Shown here: positions 42,058-53,502 of the stretch, in pieces
How positions within the stretch are numbered: position 1 is the stretch's first letter
Layout of the letters: each line of letters starts with the position of its first letter
Assembly: GCF_000005505.3 (NCBI RefSeq)
Contig: NC_016134.3
Location: 38,316,150-38,380,149 of the forward strand
Length of the DNA: 64,000 bases
DNA from: Brachypodium distachyon
Taxonomy: Eukaryota > Streptophyta > Magnoliopsida > Poales > Poaceae
Reading direction: 5' to 3'
The notes under the pieces: generated by a model
What the model was told of the DNA's origin: nothing
The model's input: the letters and a program-made list of their open reading frames with translations, nothing else
The model's database searches: none
Translations under genes and position numbers: made by a program

Positions 42058-44775
42058 TGAAGCGACTGCCCCCTTACAAGGGTTCGATCTCTGTGCTTAC
42101 AGTGCTAGTCACTGGATCGACTTGCCAGCACACACAGTTTCAAGATGTAATATCAAGATACAAAGGTCAAAAGTATATTACATCGCATTGATCCAGAACC
42201 TTACATATTGCATAACCTCGTGGGTTAGCTCAGAAGAAGATTAAATTTTGCAGCGGAAAACAGAAGATGTAGGAGCCCCATAACAACTCCACAGTCGAAA
42301 CATGTTGGAATGTAAACTCGTAACCCTAACAATTCGCACCTCACTCTTCACCTGGTTAACCTGCAACAATTAAACCTGCAACAGTTAACCTGCAACAGTT
42401 AAATGTATTGGCAAGTTCACAAAAGGGTTATAAGAGATCCTGTCAAGTATATGTAGTATTTGGCAAGGTGGAGTTTGGCTATTTGCATAAAAGCATCAAT
42501 GTATCATCCTATCATTTTATTAAATGGTTTTATCACTATTGGACACGGGGTAGAAACACCCATGCTCCTGTTAACCTAGAGCACATTGAGTAGATACATC
42601 AAGTGCCCCTAACCTGTTCAAACCATTCATTTTATTTAAGAAATTGGAATGAGTGAGACCTTCCTTACAGCCCCCATATCTAGTTGCTCATAATTGTCCG
42701 TAACCGGGGACACGGCTAAGTACTTAGTTTGACACTCTCGAGAGGATGTACACATTCCCCACAAAAATCGACGTGTTAATCCCTTGCTGTCCTCAGGGTA
42801 GAGTAGCAAGTAGCAACGGCATCGATTACAGAAATTTTCAGACCATAATCACCCGGACCACCTGAGGGACCTACGTTCCCACCTACACGGCTACATCTGC
42901 ACAATCCCTCGGATCCAGGATCATATGCCTTACATCCATCCTGGCAGAGCCCATATTACCATGTGGTTGTACTGGAAGCTACTAAATAGGAAAACTAGTC
43001 CAGTCTCTGATACCCCAGGTGGCATTCCTCAGTTGCAACGCAGGCGCTCCCATAGAAATGGACCTGACGTCGCATACATCTCCACTTCCTCAAAGCAGCC
43101 CACCCAGGACGGTTCGTTGGGGTTATTTTGCCAAGTATCCAAAATTACTCCTCAATGACAATGATAACATATTGTAATAATACCACCCTCGAATACTAAT
43201 CTTAGCATAGCATTTGACTACCTACGTTGGCGATTGGTGGTAAGGGCATGGCAGGGGTATCTTATACTACTAGGAGATTCATAGCTAGCATAGGTACAAT
43301 AATATTCCTAACAATGCAACTAATAAAACATCTAGTGCATAGTAAAATAATAGGTGAAATAATCAAAGTGAACTTTCCTTTGTCATAGTAGTTCGAGTTC
43401 AAACACTCGTCACACTCGCAAGGTTCGCTCTCCGAGAAAACTATACGAGACAAACAAACATACACATACATAAACACACAATTCACATCACGACAAAATA
43501 AGATATGCTATGATGCGATGCTTAACATGTGACATGATTTGGCTTATTTTATTGAGGTGATCAACTGATCCTAAGCATTGGTAATTAAAAAATAATGCAT
43601 TAGGGTTTTAAACGGAAGGCAAAAACAATTAATTAAAACCCTAATTTATAGTTTTGTTGGCGGCGCTAGGGTTCCAGCAGAGCTCCGGCGAGCGCGGGGA
43701 CGTGGCGAGATTCCGCGTCGGGGAGGTGCGCGGGAGGCGCGGCTTGGCGAGGCGGAGACTGGGGCGGCGTCGGCGAGGCTCGGGCGCGACGCGGTCGCCG
43801 TCTAGGACGACGGGAAGACGACGGCGGGCGGCGAAGCTTCGACTGGACGGCGACAGCGAGCTGCGGTGCACCAAGCGCGGAAACAACCGCGTCAGGAGGC
43901 GCGCGATGACGAGCGGAGAAAAATAGAGCAAGAGGCGGCGGCGGGGTCTCACCAAGTCACCGGCGACAAAGGAAACACGGCGGCGGCAGACGGCGACTCC
44001 GGCGAGCAATTAGGCGGCGTGGTCGCGGGGAGACGGGGAAGCAAGAGAGGGGAAGGAGAGAGGGGGCTCCGAGCTTTATACGGACACGAGCGGCTTGTTT
44101 CGGGAAGGCCGCAAATGGCGGCGCAGGCATCACGGCGGCGACGGCGCGCGCAGATTCGGCGGCGTGACGCGCGGCCGCTTTCCTTGCGAGGAAGACGACC
44201 CCGACAAGTGGGGCCCACCTGTCGGTGGCTCGTGCGGGCGCGCGCTACGGGGCGGCTCGGTCCGGTTTGGGCGCGGGCGAAGCGGGGCCGGTTCGGCCAA
44301 AGCGGTCGGACCGGTCCGGTTTCCCCCTTTTATTTCTTTTCTTTTTTCCCTTTTCTCATTTCTTTGATAACTTTTGATTTTGAACTCCAAATTGGTCCAA
44401 ATAAATTCCAGAAAATTTGTAAAATCATGTTCTATCATGATTGAACTTTTCGGAGTAGTTTCCCCTCAAAATAAAATATATAAAAATATCTTTGCCCTAT
44501 AAATGCCTTTAGGTCTATATAACTATTTAAATAAAATAGTTTTTCAACTCCAAATAATTATCCAAAAATTATGGGATAGCTTATATATGCCATAAATCCT
44601 TTTATAAATAAACCCTATTGGTTTGAAGATCCAAAGTTCAAATGGGTGTAAACTCTAGGGTTTAAATTGAAACAAAGTCTTTTGAGATTCAAATTTCAAT
44701 TCAAATATGCAATTGTGGCATGATGCTCATGGATGCAATGCACATGTAAAAGTTTGAAATTTTTGGGATGTTACA
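42058..44775 (-). mobile_element. Solo LTR with target duplication, copy 2 (TGTAACATCCC family)
   Basis: On the minus strand it runs TGTAACATCCCAAAAATTTC ... GGGCAGTCGCTTCA, 2,718 bp. Target site duplication GTGTC (42,053-42,057) / GTGTT (44,776-44,780); the uninserted array unit reads ATGTCGATGAAG at this place (45,937), so the difference is a C to T change at a CpG. TG...CA ends and a 5-bp duplication are typical of an LTR. The minus strand holds a GC-rich transcribed-looking part (44,300-43,650). No internal domain was seen. The second copy at 9,645-14,020 is older and truncated. Confidence 0.8.
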
Positions 44776-45299
44776 GTGTTGAGGAAGCTGAGCCAATATC
44801 TAAGTTTTGCTCCATGTCAGTTGAGCTTGATGAGCCAAATGTTGTGTCCGATGGTCCATGTCAGTCGGTTTGATGAACCAAATGTTGTGTCAGATGCAAT
44901 TTATTACAGCACCGTTGATGGACCAAAATGGCAGTTGGGATAGAAATACGATTTCCATACGGGTAGGAAGGAGATTGAATACAACCCACGTGAGCCAACG
45001 GATGGAAAAATACACTGAACTAGACACCGCGCTACCTGGATCTCGTGAGCCAAAGCGAATTTTCGAAAATCGACATGGATTTTTGGGTCCCGTGACCCAG
45101 GGCTCTTGGAATCAGCGATGTTGAGCACCGTTCGATCCGGGTCAGATGGTGGGCATGATCCAGCGATTTTGGCCCAGCATCAGGTTGAAAACAGTGTTCT
45201 GTATTGGGCTAAATGAGATGAGTCTGGCGGACCATTTCAAATTTAGGAGGACCGACATCAGACAGTGGCCTAGGGTGTTGTGCCATTCGAAACAGCTTC

Positions 45300-45713
45300 A
45301 TGGACCAGGGCCCCACGCGCCCCCTTAAAAATATCTCCCGATCACTTCTCTTCCCCAACCACCCTCTTCCCCAATCTCCACCCCTGGAACCCGATCCGGT
45401 CAACGCCTCCGCCTCCTCCACATCTCGCCAGCTCCAGCCACCAAACGCCTTCACCCGGCCGGATCCCGCCAGACGCCGGCCGCCGCTGCACTCCTGGATC
45501 TCTACAGCAACCCACCGCCGCCGGCACCCTTACTCCTCGAAGATCCGACCGCCGGCGCCCTACTCCTTGAAGAATTGGCCGCCGGTGACGTGCTCGGATC
45601 CGCGACTTGCCAGTAAGACCGATAGCCTCTGCTCGTTGCACGGTACGAGGCGTTGCGCCCGGGATTCCAGGCCGGAGCAGATTGAAACGAATAAACGATG
45701 CATGTGTGTGTAA
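45300..45713 (+). CDS. Repeated open frame, copy 2 (137 codons)
   Basis: This corresponds to copy 1 and differs from it by substitutions and net loss of one codon, so the frame survived. It starts MDQGPTRPLKNISRS and ends ...TNKRCMCV. It has no motif. See copy 1. Confidence 0.3.
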   Translation: MDQGPTRPLKNISRSLLFPNHPLPQSPPLEPDPVNASASSTSRQLQPPNAFTRPDPARRRPPLHSWISTATHRRRHPYSSKIRPPAPYSLKNWPPVTCSDPRLASKTDSLCSLHGTRRCARDSRPEQIETNKRCMCV

Positions 45714-46414
45714 CCGTAGTTATTATGATCTCCACCAATTTTGCACATGGCCAAAACTTCGGTCCAATTTTTGCAAATTGCAAGTTTGTTCTGTGTATGA
45801 GAATTTTGGGTAGCAAAATTTGGACAATTTTGGATCAAAAAATCTTCGGATGGAAACTGGTGCATACGTTTTTTTGAAGTTTGCCCGCCCGTCTGTTTGA
45901 AATCCAATAGTTTTGGTCAGGTTGGTCCATGTCAATGTCGATGAAGCTGAGCCAATATCTAAGTTTTGGTCCATGCCAGTTGAGCTTGATGAGCCAAATG
46001 TTGTGTCCGATGGTCCATGTCACACGGTTTGATGAACCAAATGTTGTGTCAGATGCAATTTATTACAGCACTGTTGATGGACCAGAATGGCAGTTGGGAT
46101 AGAAATACGATTTCCATACGTGTAGGAAGGACATTAAATACAACCCACGTGAGCCAACGGATGGAAAAAACACCGAACTGAACACCGCGCTACCTGGATC
46201 CCGTGAGCCAAAGCGAATTTTCGAAAATCGACCTGATTTTTGGGTCCCGTGACCCAGGGCTCTTGGAATCAGCGATGTTGAGCACCTTTCGATCTAGGTC
46301 AGATGGTGGGCCAGATAAAGCGATTTTGGCCCAGCATCATGTAGAAAACTGTGTTCTGTACTAGGCCAAATGAGATGAGTCTGGTGGACCATTTCAAATT
46401 TAGGAGGACCGGCG

Positions 46415-46843
46415 GTGGACAGTGGCCTAGTGTGCAGGGCCATTGGAAAAATCTTCATGGACCAGGGCCCCACCCGCCCCCGTAAAAATATCTCCCGATC
46501 ACCTCTCTTCCCCAACCACCCTCTTCCCCAATCTCTACCCCTGGGACCCGATCCGGTCGACGCCTCCGCCTCCTCGTCATCTCGCCAGTGCCAGCCACCG
46601 AACGCCTTCACCCGGCCAGATCTCGCCAGGCGCCGCCCGCCGCCGCACTCCTGGATCTCTCTAGCAACCCACCGCTGCCGGCACCCTTACTCCTCGAAGA
46701 TCCGACCGCCGGCGCTCTACTCCTCGAAGAACCGACAACCGGTGACGTGCTCGGATCCGCGACTTGCCAGTACGGCCGACAGCCTCTGCTCGTTGCACGG
46801 TACGAGGCGTTGCGCCCAGGATTCCAGGCCAGAGTAGACTGAA
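46415..46843 (+). CDS. Repeated open frame, copy 3
   Basis: This is 140 codons from an upstream ATG, or 126 from the ATG at 46,457 equivalent to copy 2. It ends at TGA after DSRPE, about ten codons earlier than the other copies, through a single change. It has no motif. See copy 1. Confidence 0.3.
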
Positions 46844-47175
46844 ATGAATAAACGATGCATGTGTGTGTAACCATAGTTATTATGATCTCCACCAATTTTG
46901 CACATGGCCAAAACTTCGGACCAATTTTTGCAAAATGCAAGTTTGTTCTGTGTATGAGAATTTTGGGTAGCAAAATTTGCACAATTTTGGATCAAGAAAA
47001 TCTTCGGATGGAAATTGGTGCATACATTTTGAAGTTTGCCCGCCCGTCTGTTTGAAATCCAATAGTTTTGGTCGGGTTGGTCCATGTCAGCTCGAGGAAG
47101 CTAAGCCAATATCTAAGTTTTGGTCCATGCCAGTTGAGCTTGATGAGCCAAATGTTGTGTCCGATGGTCCATGTC

Positions 47176-49454
47176 TGTTGGTGCGGGGCCTCATTTCCTT
47201 GCAGGGGCGGCGCTCGTTGCCCCTCTCCCTCACCTTCCTCCTCGCCCGCGCCTGCGGGCTGCGGGTCTAGTGGAGGGACCGTGCCCCCAGCAGGCATTGC
47301 ACCCTTCTGGGTGGCAGCGGCGTCCGTGCCCAGGGCCTGTGTGGCTTGGGGCACCCTGCGACGCCCCGCCTCAGCAAGGCTTGCGGGCACCCCCGCTACC
47401 TTGTCCGAGGCGGCGGAGCTTGGCTCGAGGGCCACTTCCGACTCGTCCTCCAGGTCGATGATCTCGACTTGAAGGCGAGGTCGACCACGGCTCCGCTCAC
47501 CCCTGTTGTGGGCGCCGCCGGACCTGCGACAAAAGTAACGGCGTTATGTTGGATCAGATTGTGCTATATGGTGACGAACGCAAGGGATTTTGAACTCTTA
47601 CCTTGCGGGATCACTGAGCTTGGGGGGGGGGGGGGAGACTTGTTCCCCTCCACACTAGCCCCAGTCGCTGGTCTACCGCCGGCAGGCTGATCACCGCCTG
47701 CGAATGCGAACAACCACATAGTCGGAATTAGCACATGAAGAGGACAAGTTAATGTGGTCTGGGGGACGAGTCTTACCTGTGTCGCGCTCCTCCTCCCCCT
47801 GGATGGGATTGGCGGCGGCAGCGCCATTGGTCCCCGTGCCAGCAAGACTGGCACTGGTGCTGGTTCGAGTGCGCGGCTTATTGCTGGGTGCAGAGGGCGC
47901 GGCGCCGTCCCTACTCCTCTTGCCGGACCCCTTTTGAGCGTCGTCTCTGCCAGAGGAATCAATGAAGATACAGTAAGATCAAAACAAGTACCAAATTACG
48001 AAGGAAAGGAAAACGGGACGATGGTTTACCTTGGAGGGTTATGCTTGAGTGAGTAGCGCCTGAAGATTCCTCGCCCGGGCAGGTCTCTAGATCCTCATGG
48101 TATTGCCACAGCCGCCGCTGCAGCGGAGGCTGCCGGGGTTGCCTCGACTGCTGCGGGGGCTGGAGTGGCCGCTGTTGTCGGCTCTGGGGGCGCAGCCAGG
48201 GCCGCGGGGGCCGTGGGGCCGGTGGATGATGAACTCCCACCGGACACCCCCGCCGCCGGCGCTCTTGGTCGCCGCACTAGTGGCTCATCATCCTCCACCG
48301 CTTCTAGGACGACCACGTGAACTCCAGCGCCGCCCCTGGTCTCGCCGCCACTGGGCTCGTCGCTGGACCACCCGGGCTCCGACTCCACATCGCTCTCCTC
48401 GGCCACCTGCTTCCCGCGGGTGGTAGGGGGCGGCGGTTGCGGGGCGGATGCCGGGGGCTCAGACATCAGCCCCCACTCGTTGAAGGGTGGGTAGCTGCCG
48501 ACGATGTCGTGGAGGCCCGCGACATCAGCATGAAGTGATGCTGCCCCGGGAGACAGATCCATGAACGGGGCGTCCTCGCCGATGATCCCCTTCACCCACG
48601 TCCTGATTGCTTCCGGCGACACCCCCTCGCGTTGCAGGCAAGTGTTGTCCCCGGGCCCCGTGTACATCCACGCGGGGCATGTCCGCCACTGCAGTGGCGC
48701 GATGCGCCGGCTGATGTAGGTGTGCGCTACATCCAGATCCGTGAGCCCCGCCAAGCGCAGGGCCTTGATCTTCTTGACGATGGGAAGGAGCTCCGCGTCG
48801 CGGTCCCCCCAGTTGCCGTGTGCTTCCGGCAGCTCCGTGGGTGCGTGGAGGAATTCATCCGGCTCCTCGACACGCACCCAGCCCCAGCCCGCGTGCCACT
48901 CCTTCTCAATCTTCTTGTCGCTCCGGACGATGAACTCCGACTTCATCTTTTCCCTGGCGCGGAACGAGACTCCAGACGACATCGCCCCGGTCTGCTCGAC
49001 GCGGGGGTAAAAGTAGTGGCGAAACAGCGCCACCGACGGCATCACCCCAATGAACCCCTCGCAGAGGAATTGGAATACCGCGAGGAGAAAGAGAGGTGGG
49101 GTGGAGCTATGCAATCCTGAGCTGGTATGCCGACATTAGAGCATGGAGGAAGAGCGAGTATGGCGGCACAAACCCGGCTAGGATGAAGCGGGCGAACACC
49201 CGGAAGTCGTTCTCCTGGTGGTCGCCACCGGCGGGGAAGATGAGCGTCCCGCCGTTCTCGTTGAACGAGGACGCGACGGCGTGGCGGATCTTGTCAACCC
49301 CTTCGACGTTGTAGCCGGGCTTGAAGAAAGCCTGCTTGGCCCGCATCTCCCTGTTCTTCTGCTCCTTCTCCGACACGGGCTTCTTGGCCTTCACAGCCTT
49401 GCCGCCCGCAGTGCCCGTGGAGCCCTTTCCTTTCTTGGGAACCTTGGGCGCCAT
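47176..49454 (-). pseudogene. Antisense ORF of element C, N-terminal half
   Basis: It starts at ATG 49,454 (MAPKVPKKGKGS...). The first part (FNENGGTLIFPAGGDHQEND; VFARFILAGFVPP) changes frame near 49,110, then continues for ~330 codons (FRHYFYPRVEQTGAMSSGVS, EFIVRSDKKIEKEWHAGWGW, RTCPAWMYTGPGDNTCLQRE) into a Pro/Ala/Glu-rich region. The sequence corresponds to the family annotated as putative gypsy-type transposase domain (Transposase_28, PF04195) in grass genomes, a name that does not imply transposase activity. Later exons separated by probable introns (47,950-47,760; 47,530-47,190) reach the PVAPLQG-type motif shared with element A. It is cut at 47,176 by the array. Confidence 0.7.
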
Positions 49455-49860
49455 GGGGAGTGCGGGTAGTGCTAGGCAGGATTAGGGGCGCAAGGAGGGA
49501 TTGGGATGGTGAGGAAATGCTGAGGCCAAAGTGACCGCTTCCTAGTACGGCGATGGGTTTTTATTGCGTGCTGGCGAGGAGCAACGGCCACATCCACGTC
49601 TAACAGGCGTGCTTGGGAGTAATGACGCATCAAAAGGGAGTGTGTGACGTGGCCTTAACTATCCCCGTAATTAGGGGGAGTAAGGGCGGAAATCTCGCAC
49701 CCCACCACTTCGCCCGGAATGGCGGAGTCCCTGGGACGGGTCATGGCCGGGAACCCAAGCTCCCTTGGGGACCCACGCGTCGTTTAGGGCGTAGCCCGAC
49801 AACCGATCGAGGAAGATTCTACCCGGGAACTGGCGTTGCCGGCCCACGCTCGGGGGCTAC
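49455..49860 (-). other. Element C promoter side of antisense ORF and polypurine tract
   Basis: This is non-coding sequence between the antisense ORF start and the 3' LTR. A polypurine-type tract CTCGGGGGCTAC (49,849-49,860) immediately precedes TGTCGCAC, as expected just 5' of a 3' LTR. The antisense ORF promoter, if any, would be here (minus strand). Confidence 0.6.
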
Positions 49861-50656
49861 TGTCGCACAAGTGGCACCTGGGGTACCACCGTTGCTTAAC
49901 GCGTGGATCGCCCCGCTTGCCTCCCGCAAGGACGGCGTCCCGGGTCGCGGAGGAGAAACGGCTCGGGAAGCCACCAGCCCTGCAAGGCCTCGGGAAGGGG
50001 GTCACCCCGGAATAGGCAAAGCCGCGCTGCGGGGATCACCTGTATAGCAGCATGCAGATCTTCGTCAAGGCCATTCCCGGCAAGGCCTTCTTGCCGAGGA
50101 GAAAACCGCGTGACGTGAGCGCTTACGTCAAGGCCAAGATCCAGGACAAGAGGAGTTGCCCGGCAACACTCTCACCCGGCAAGCCCTGTCTGCGCGGGCT
50201 GGTCAGAGGGTGGAGTGCAGCGCAAGACAAGCATTAAATGCTCTGACAGAGAGGCACGTTTCACAGTGAATCTAGGGCACGTTTCACCCTACCCGCAGTA
50301 GGTTTTATCTTGCATGCATTACAATGCAGCATGGCCTAGCTGCCTAGGTTTCCCGTCCGACGCGTGTCTAGCAACGTGTCTCCATGCAAACCGCGGCGTC
50401 TGTGGTATCCCCTTGGCTATAAAAGGAGGACTAATGCCACCGGTCAAAGGGTTTGACCCAAGAATAGCAAGTAGCCACTTAGCACTAGGAGAAAGAGCGT
50501 GGGAACCATCCCGGCAACTTGTAAACACACTTTCAATCAAGTAATACACACTCAGAGGCCAGACGTACTGTTTTACACCTCCGGGTGGCCCGAACCTGGG
50601 TAAAATCGTTTGTTGTGTCTCTTACGCTCGTCATTGGCAACGCCGGCCATCGCCGG
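49861..50656 (+). repeat. 3' LTR of element C, main part
   Basis: It starts TGTCGCACAAGTGGCACC after the polypurine tract. It has a TATA box (CTATAAAAGG, about 50,417) and the gttttacacctccgggtgg block (about 50,570). It is broken at 50,656 by a nested LTR; the remainder is at 51,653-51,730. Confidence 0.8.
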
Positions 50657-51647
50657 TGTCGCACCAGTGGCACCCGGGGCACCACCGCTGCGCGACGCGT
50701 GGGCCCCGTCCCCGAGTTCCCGGGAAGGTTCCATCCCGGGCAACGGCTACGAGCAGCCCGGCAAGCTACCAACCTGGAAGGGCTAGCGGGGTTTCGGGGA
50801 ATATTCCTGCCTGGGCACCTCCCGTGAAGCCGCTTCCCGGGGGTAGGTTCCCGGGTGCGCTAGGCCCGAGCGCTTCCGGGGAGCGACTTGCTGGGATAGG
50901 GGGTTCCCGGGCACAGGCCCCCGCCTCAAAGGTGGGGCCCAATGAGCAGATCAACAGCGCCAACGGGCACGTGGTGGGCGTGGGGTGCGCGGCCCCACCG
51001 GGGCAAGGAGCAAGGCGCACGGCTCATTAAATGAGCCGACAAGAGGGGCGCTATCCGTCCAAATCAAATAAACAGTGGTTGTCCAATCCGACTATAGGGT
51101 TTTAGACCCCTAACGACGGAGGTGGTGTCCATGCGCGCCACCAGCTCACCGAGGGGGAGTTGTATGTCTCCCCGCTCGACACTTGTAGCCCATGCACCGT
51201 GACACCTGTGGCATCCCCTTGAGTATAAAAGGAGGACTCCCGCCAGCGGTCAAAGGGTTCAGTTCGGAGGTTATAGGCTCCAAGCTAAAAAAGAAAGGTT
51301 CCACGTCCGCAAGGTTGGTTAGTTCAGGGTAGCGAGTAGCGTTCACAAGGAAAGAGAGAGAGAGCCCGAGGACCTTCCCCCGGCAAGTTGTAAACACTTG
51401 ATCCATAATCAATACCAGCTTAGACAAGCAGGACGTAGGGTTTTACACCTTCGGGTGGCCCGAACCTGGTAAAATCGTGCGTGCATGTGTTCTTTGATTA
51501 GTACACACCCCTAGTACACCATTTCGCCGGCCCCGCAGGGCCCATCGGCCGTGCCTGCGATCGCCGAGGCGATCCCCGACGCCCCTGCCGAACCTAAAAG
51601 GGGGCCATGACCGCACGCCCCCGGTGTCGGAGCACCGTGCGACGACA
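50657..51647 (+). mobile_element. Nested solo LTR (991 bp)
   Basis: It starts TGTCGCACCAGTGGCACC and ends ...GTGCGACGACA. It is flanked by GCCGG (50,652-50,656) and GCCAG (51,648-51,652), a 5-bp target duplication with one change. TATA box GTATAAAAGG at about 51,222. It is the same LTR family as its host, so one element inserted into the LTR of another. Confidence 0.8.
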
Positions 51648-51652
51648 GCCAG

Positions 51653-51730
51653 AGCGATCCCCACCGTCCACTGCCGAACTAAAAAGGGGGTGTCCACCAT
51701 CCCCGGCGTCCGAGCCCCGGGCTACGACCA
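51653..51730 (+). repeat. 3' LTR of element C, terminal remainder
   Basis: This continues the LTR broken at 50,656 (AGCGATCCCCACCGTCCACT, then the terminal CCGGGCTACGACCA). No target duplication of element C can be read because its 5' side is lost. Confidence 0.7.
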
Positions 51731-52440
51731 TTCCCACCTATTTCACTCTCATTTACGTTCATCTTTCAATTACCGACCATGTGAATTAATTTTACAAAGT
51801 TTTAAATTGCAGTTAACTTGTAGTCAAGAGAGAGAAATTAAACACTAACAAACCAGCACATAACCCATCTAGAAAAAAATCTTTTGCATTGCATATGGTG
51901 AGAGCCTATCATTCTCTCTTGGCCATCTGATCCGAAAATACAGCTTAGATCAAGATGCCATTCCAGCAAATCACAGTACACAAAATTTGGTTAATTACCA
52001 ACTTCAGTAATACATCTACATCTAATGCCAGCTTGTGTTGAATCAGTGAACTGTAATTGAGTGCTAATGTAAAATCTTGTCCAGGTCAAGCAGAAGATAG
52101 ACACGTGAAAGCATAATTCAGTTTTATACAGTAGCAAAACCAATTATGTAAATAAAAAATAATTATGACAAAAGAGATGACAACGAAGTCTCCTTAAAGA
52201 ATGCCCGTGCGTTGCAACGGAACAACAAAATAAAATGACACTCTAAGTTGTCTCAACACTCGATTGATCTTCAAATTCAGAGTTTTTTGGGAGCAACAAC
52301 ACTTTGGGTAGATATTAATTCTGACTTTCAAACTGGTGGAAGAAGAAAGCTTCTAATGGAGGCTACATGCATATACAAGTGCTTTGTACAAAAAAAACAT
52401 GTGAAGAAGGGAGTAGCTCCACTACCACCAATTTAAACAT
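51731..52440. other. AT-rich intergenic
   Basis: No gene was found. A phrase GCCCGTGCGTTGCAACGG (about 52,203) is of the kind found at transposon ends in grasses; its counterpart GTGTCCGTGCTTCGCGACGG lies at about 54,380. Confidence 0.4.
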
Positions 52441-52450
52441 TGCAGGAAAA

Positions 52451-52600
52451 CAAAAATAAAGATTTTGAGCATAGATGGAATAACTCCATCTTGAGCTAGC
52501 TTGCCTGGATCTTCTAGATCATCCGCAGTCTTTGCCATCTTCTCCCCGACAATACGCATAGTACCCTTCATCGGCAAGGTCTCGTACTTCGTCCTGTTGA
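52451..52600 (-). CDS. Exon-like segment, unrecognised
   Basis: On the minus strand an open segment of about 47 codons (TKYETLPMKGTMRIVGEKMA...KLAQDGVIPSMLKI) follows a possible acceptor (CAACAG|GACGAAG). The codon usage and charge pattern look like real protein, not composition. I cannot name the family. It may be an exon of a gene or a captured fragment in a transposon, possibly linked with the segments at 53.1 and 53.6 kb on the same strand. Confidence 0.3.
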
Positions 52601-53084
52601 TCCCGTCATGATTTTAGAAACAAAAAGCAGAGTCTAATATTTGAGCATAGATGGAATAAGAGATATATTGCAGACGCAATAACATCTCACCATGCTTGGA
52701 TAAATCATAAAGTGTTTATAGGCTGCAGTTAGTAATTTTAATGAATACAGTAAAACTGATACAAAAACTTAGCCACTTACTACTCGACTACAAAGCTGCA
52801 GTATGATAGAGTTATTCAGTGGGTTCGAAATGCAAATGTGTCCCCAAGTTCTAGGTCTTTGCTTGGCTTTTGTTAATCAAAGATCAGTTAAATATAAGAG
52901 ATATGATGAAAAAAAAGAAATTGCAACAGGTCCAATGTAACTTCTTACGGAATCTGAGCTTCTGAGGTCATTGTTCTCTAGAAGAGACAAACCACATTTT
53001 CTTTGATTTCCCCTTCAGTCAAGACTAACAACAAAATTATGAGGACAAGAATTCAATTCAAAGGGTCGCTTTTCATGAAGGCGT

Positions 53085-53320
53085 TTATAACTGCGGCTTG
53101 GCAAGTTTGGAAGCAAAGAAATAACCTAGTCTTCTACACTGTTGCTCCTTGGATGCTTTAGCCAGGGGATGCTCACTCATAGCATTAGGCTCAAAGAGGA
53201 CCACAGTCTCCTTCACGAACTGGTCGCCCAGACATTTCACTGGAAAGCACAACTTTCCATCAAGAATGAAGACATCACTTGTTTCATTAGCTATGTTTGC
53301 ATTCTTGATGTCTTTTGCGG
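53085..53320 (-). CDS. Exon-like segment ending in stop, unrecognised
   Basis: The frame ANETSDVFILDGKLCFPVKC...KPQL ends at TAA 53,085. It has charged and hydrophobic residues in protein-like proportion. It is not recognised. It sits between other minus-strand open pieces (52.5 and 53.6 kb). Confidence 0.25.
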
Positions 53321-53502
53321 TGTTATTATAATAATCCAAAGAGCGGCAACTGATAATAAATTGTGAAGTTGTAGAATATCTATGATTGGTTCTGTCATGC
53401 TTGTGAAAGATAGACAAACCTGGCATGTGTATATAACACTTTCATCAAGCAAGGAAATATTCAAAGATGACTCACAAGGCCAATACCACTTACATACCTT
53501 CA

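Larger units (their letters stand above)
41250..47175 (+). repeat. Tandem array of three ~1.11-1.16-kb units
   Basis: The unit begins (arbitrarily) at TTTTTGGGTCCCGTGACCCA. Starts are 41,250, 45,080 and 46,237; unit 2 is 1,157 bp, unit 1 about 1,110 bp once the 2.7-kb insertion is removed, and unit 3 is cut at 47,175. Each unit holds a CCCC(T/G)TAAAAATATCTCC promoter-like patch, a GC-rich block with an open frame of 137-141 codons, a block ATAAACGATRCATGTGTGTG, and the run CCAATATCTAAGTTTTG. No known protein or LTR ends (TG...CA with target duplication) were identified. The class is unknown. Confidence 0.85.

Noticed and set aside
42175..42195. ATCGCATTGATCC matches the 3' part of mature miR393
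   Set aside because: Only 13 nt match, the rest of the miRNA is absent, and the sequence lies in a transposon LTR without a visible miRNA hairpin.
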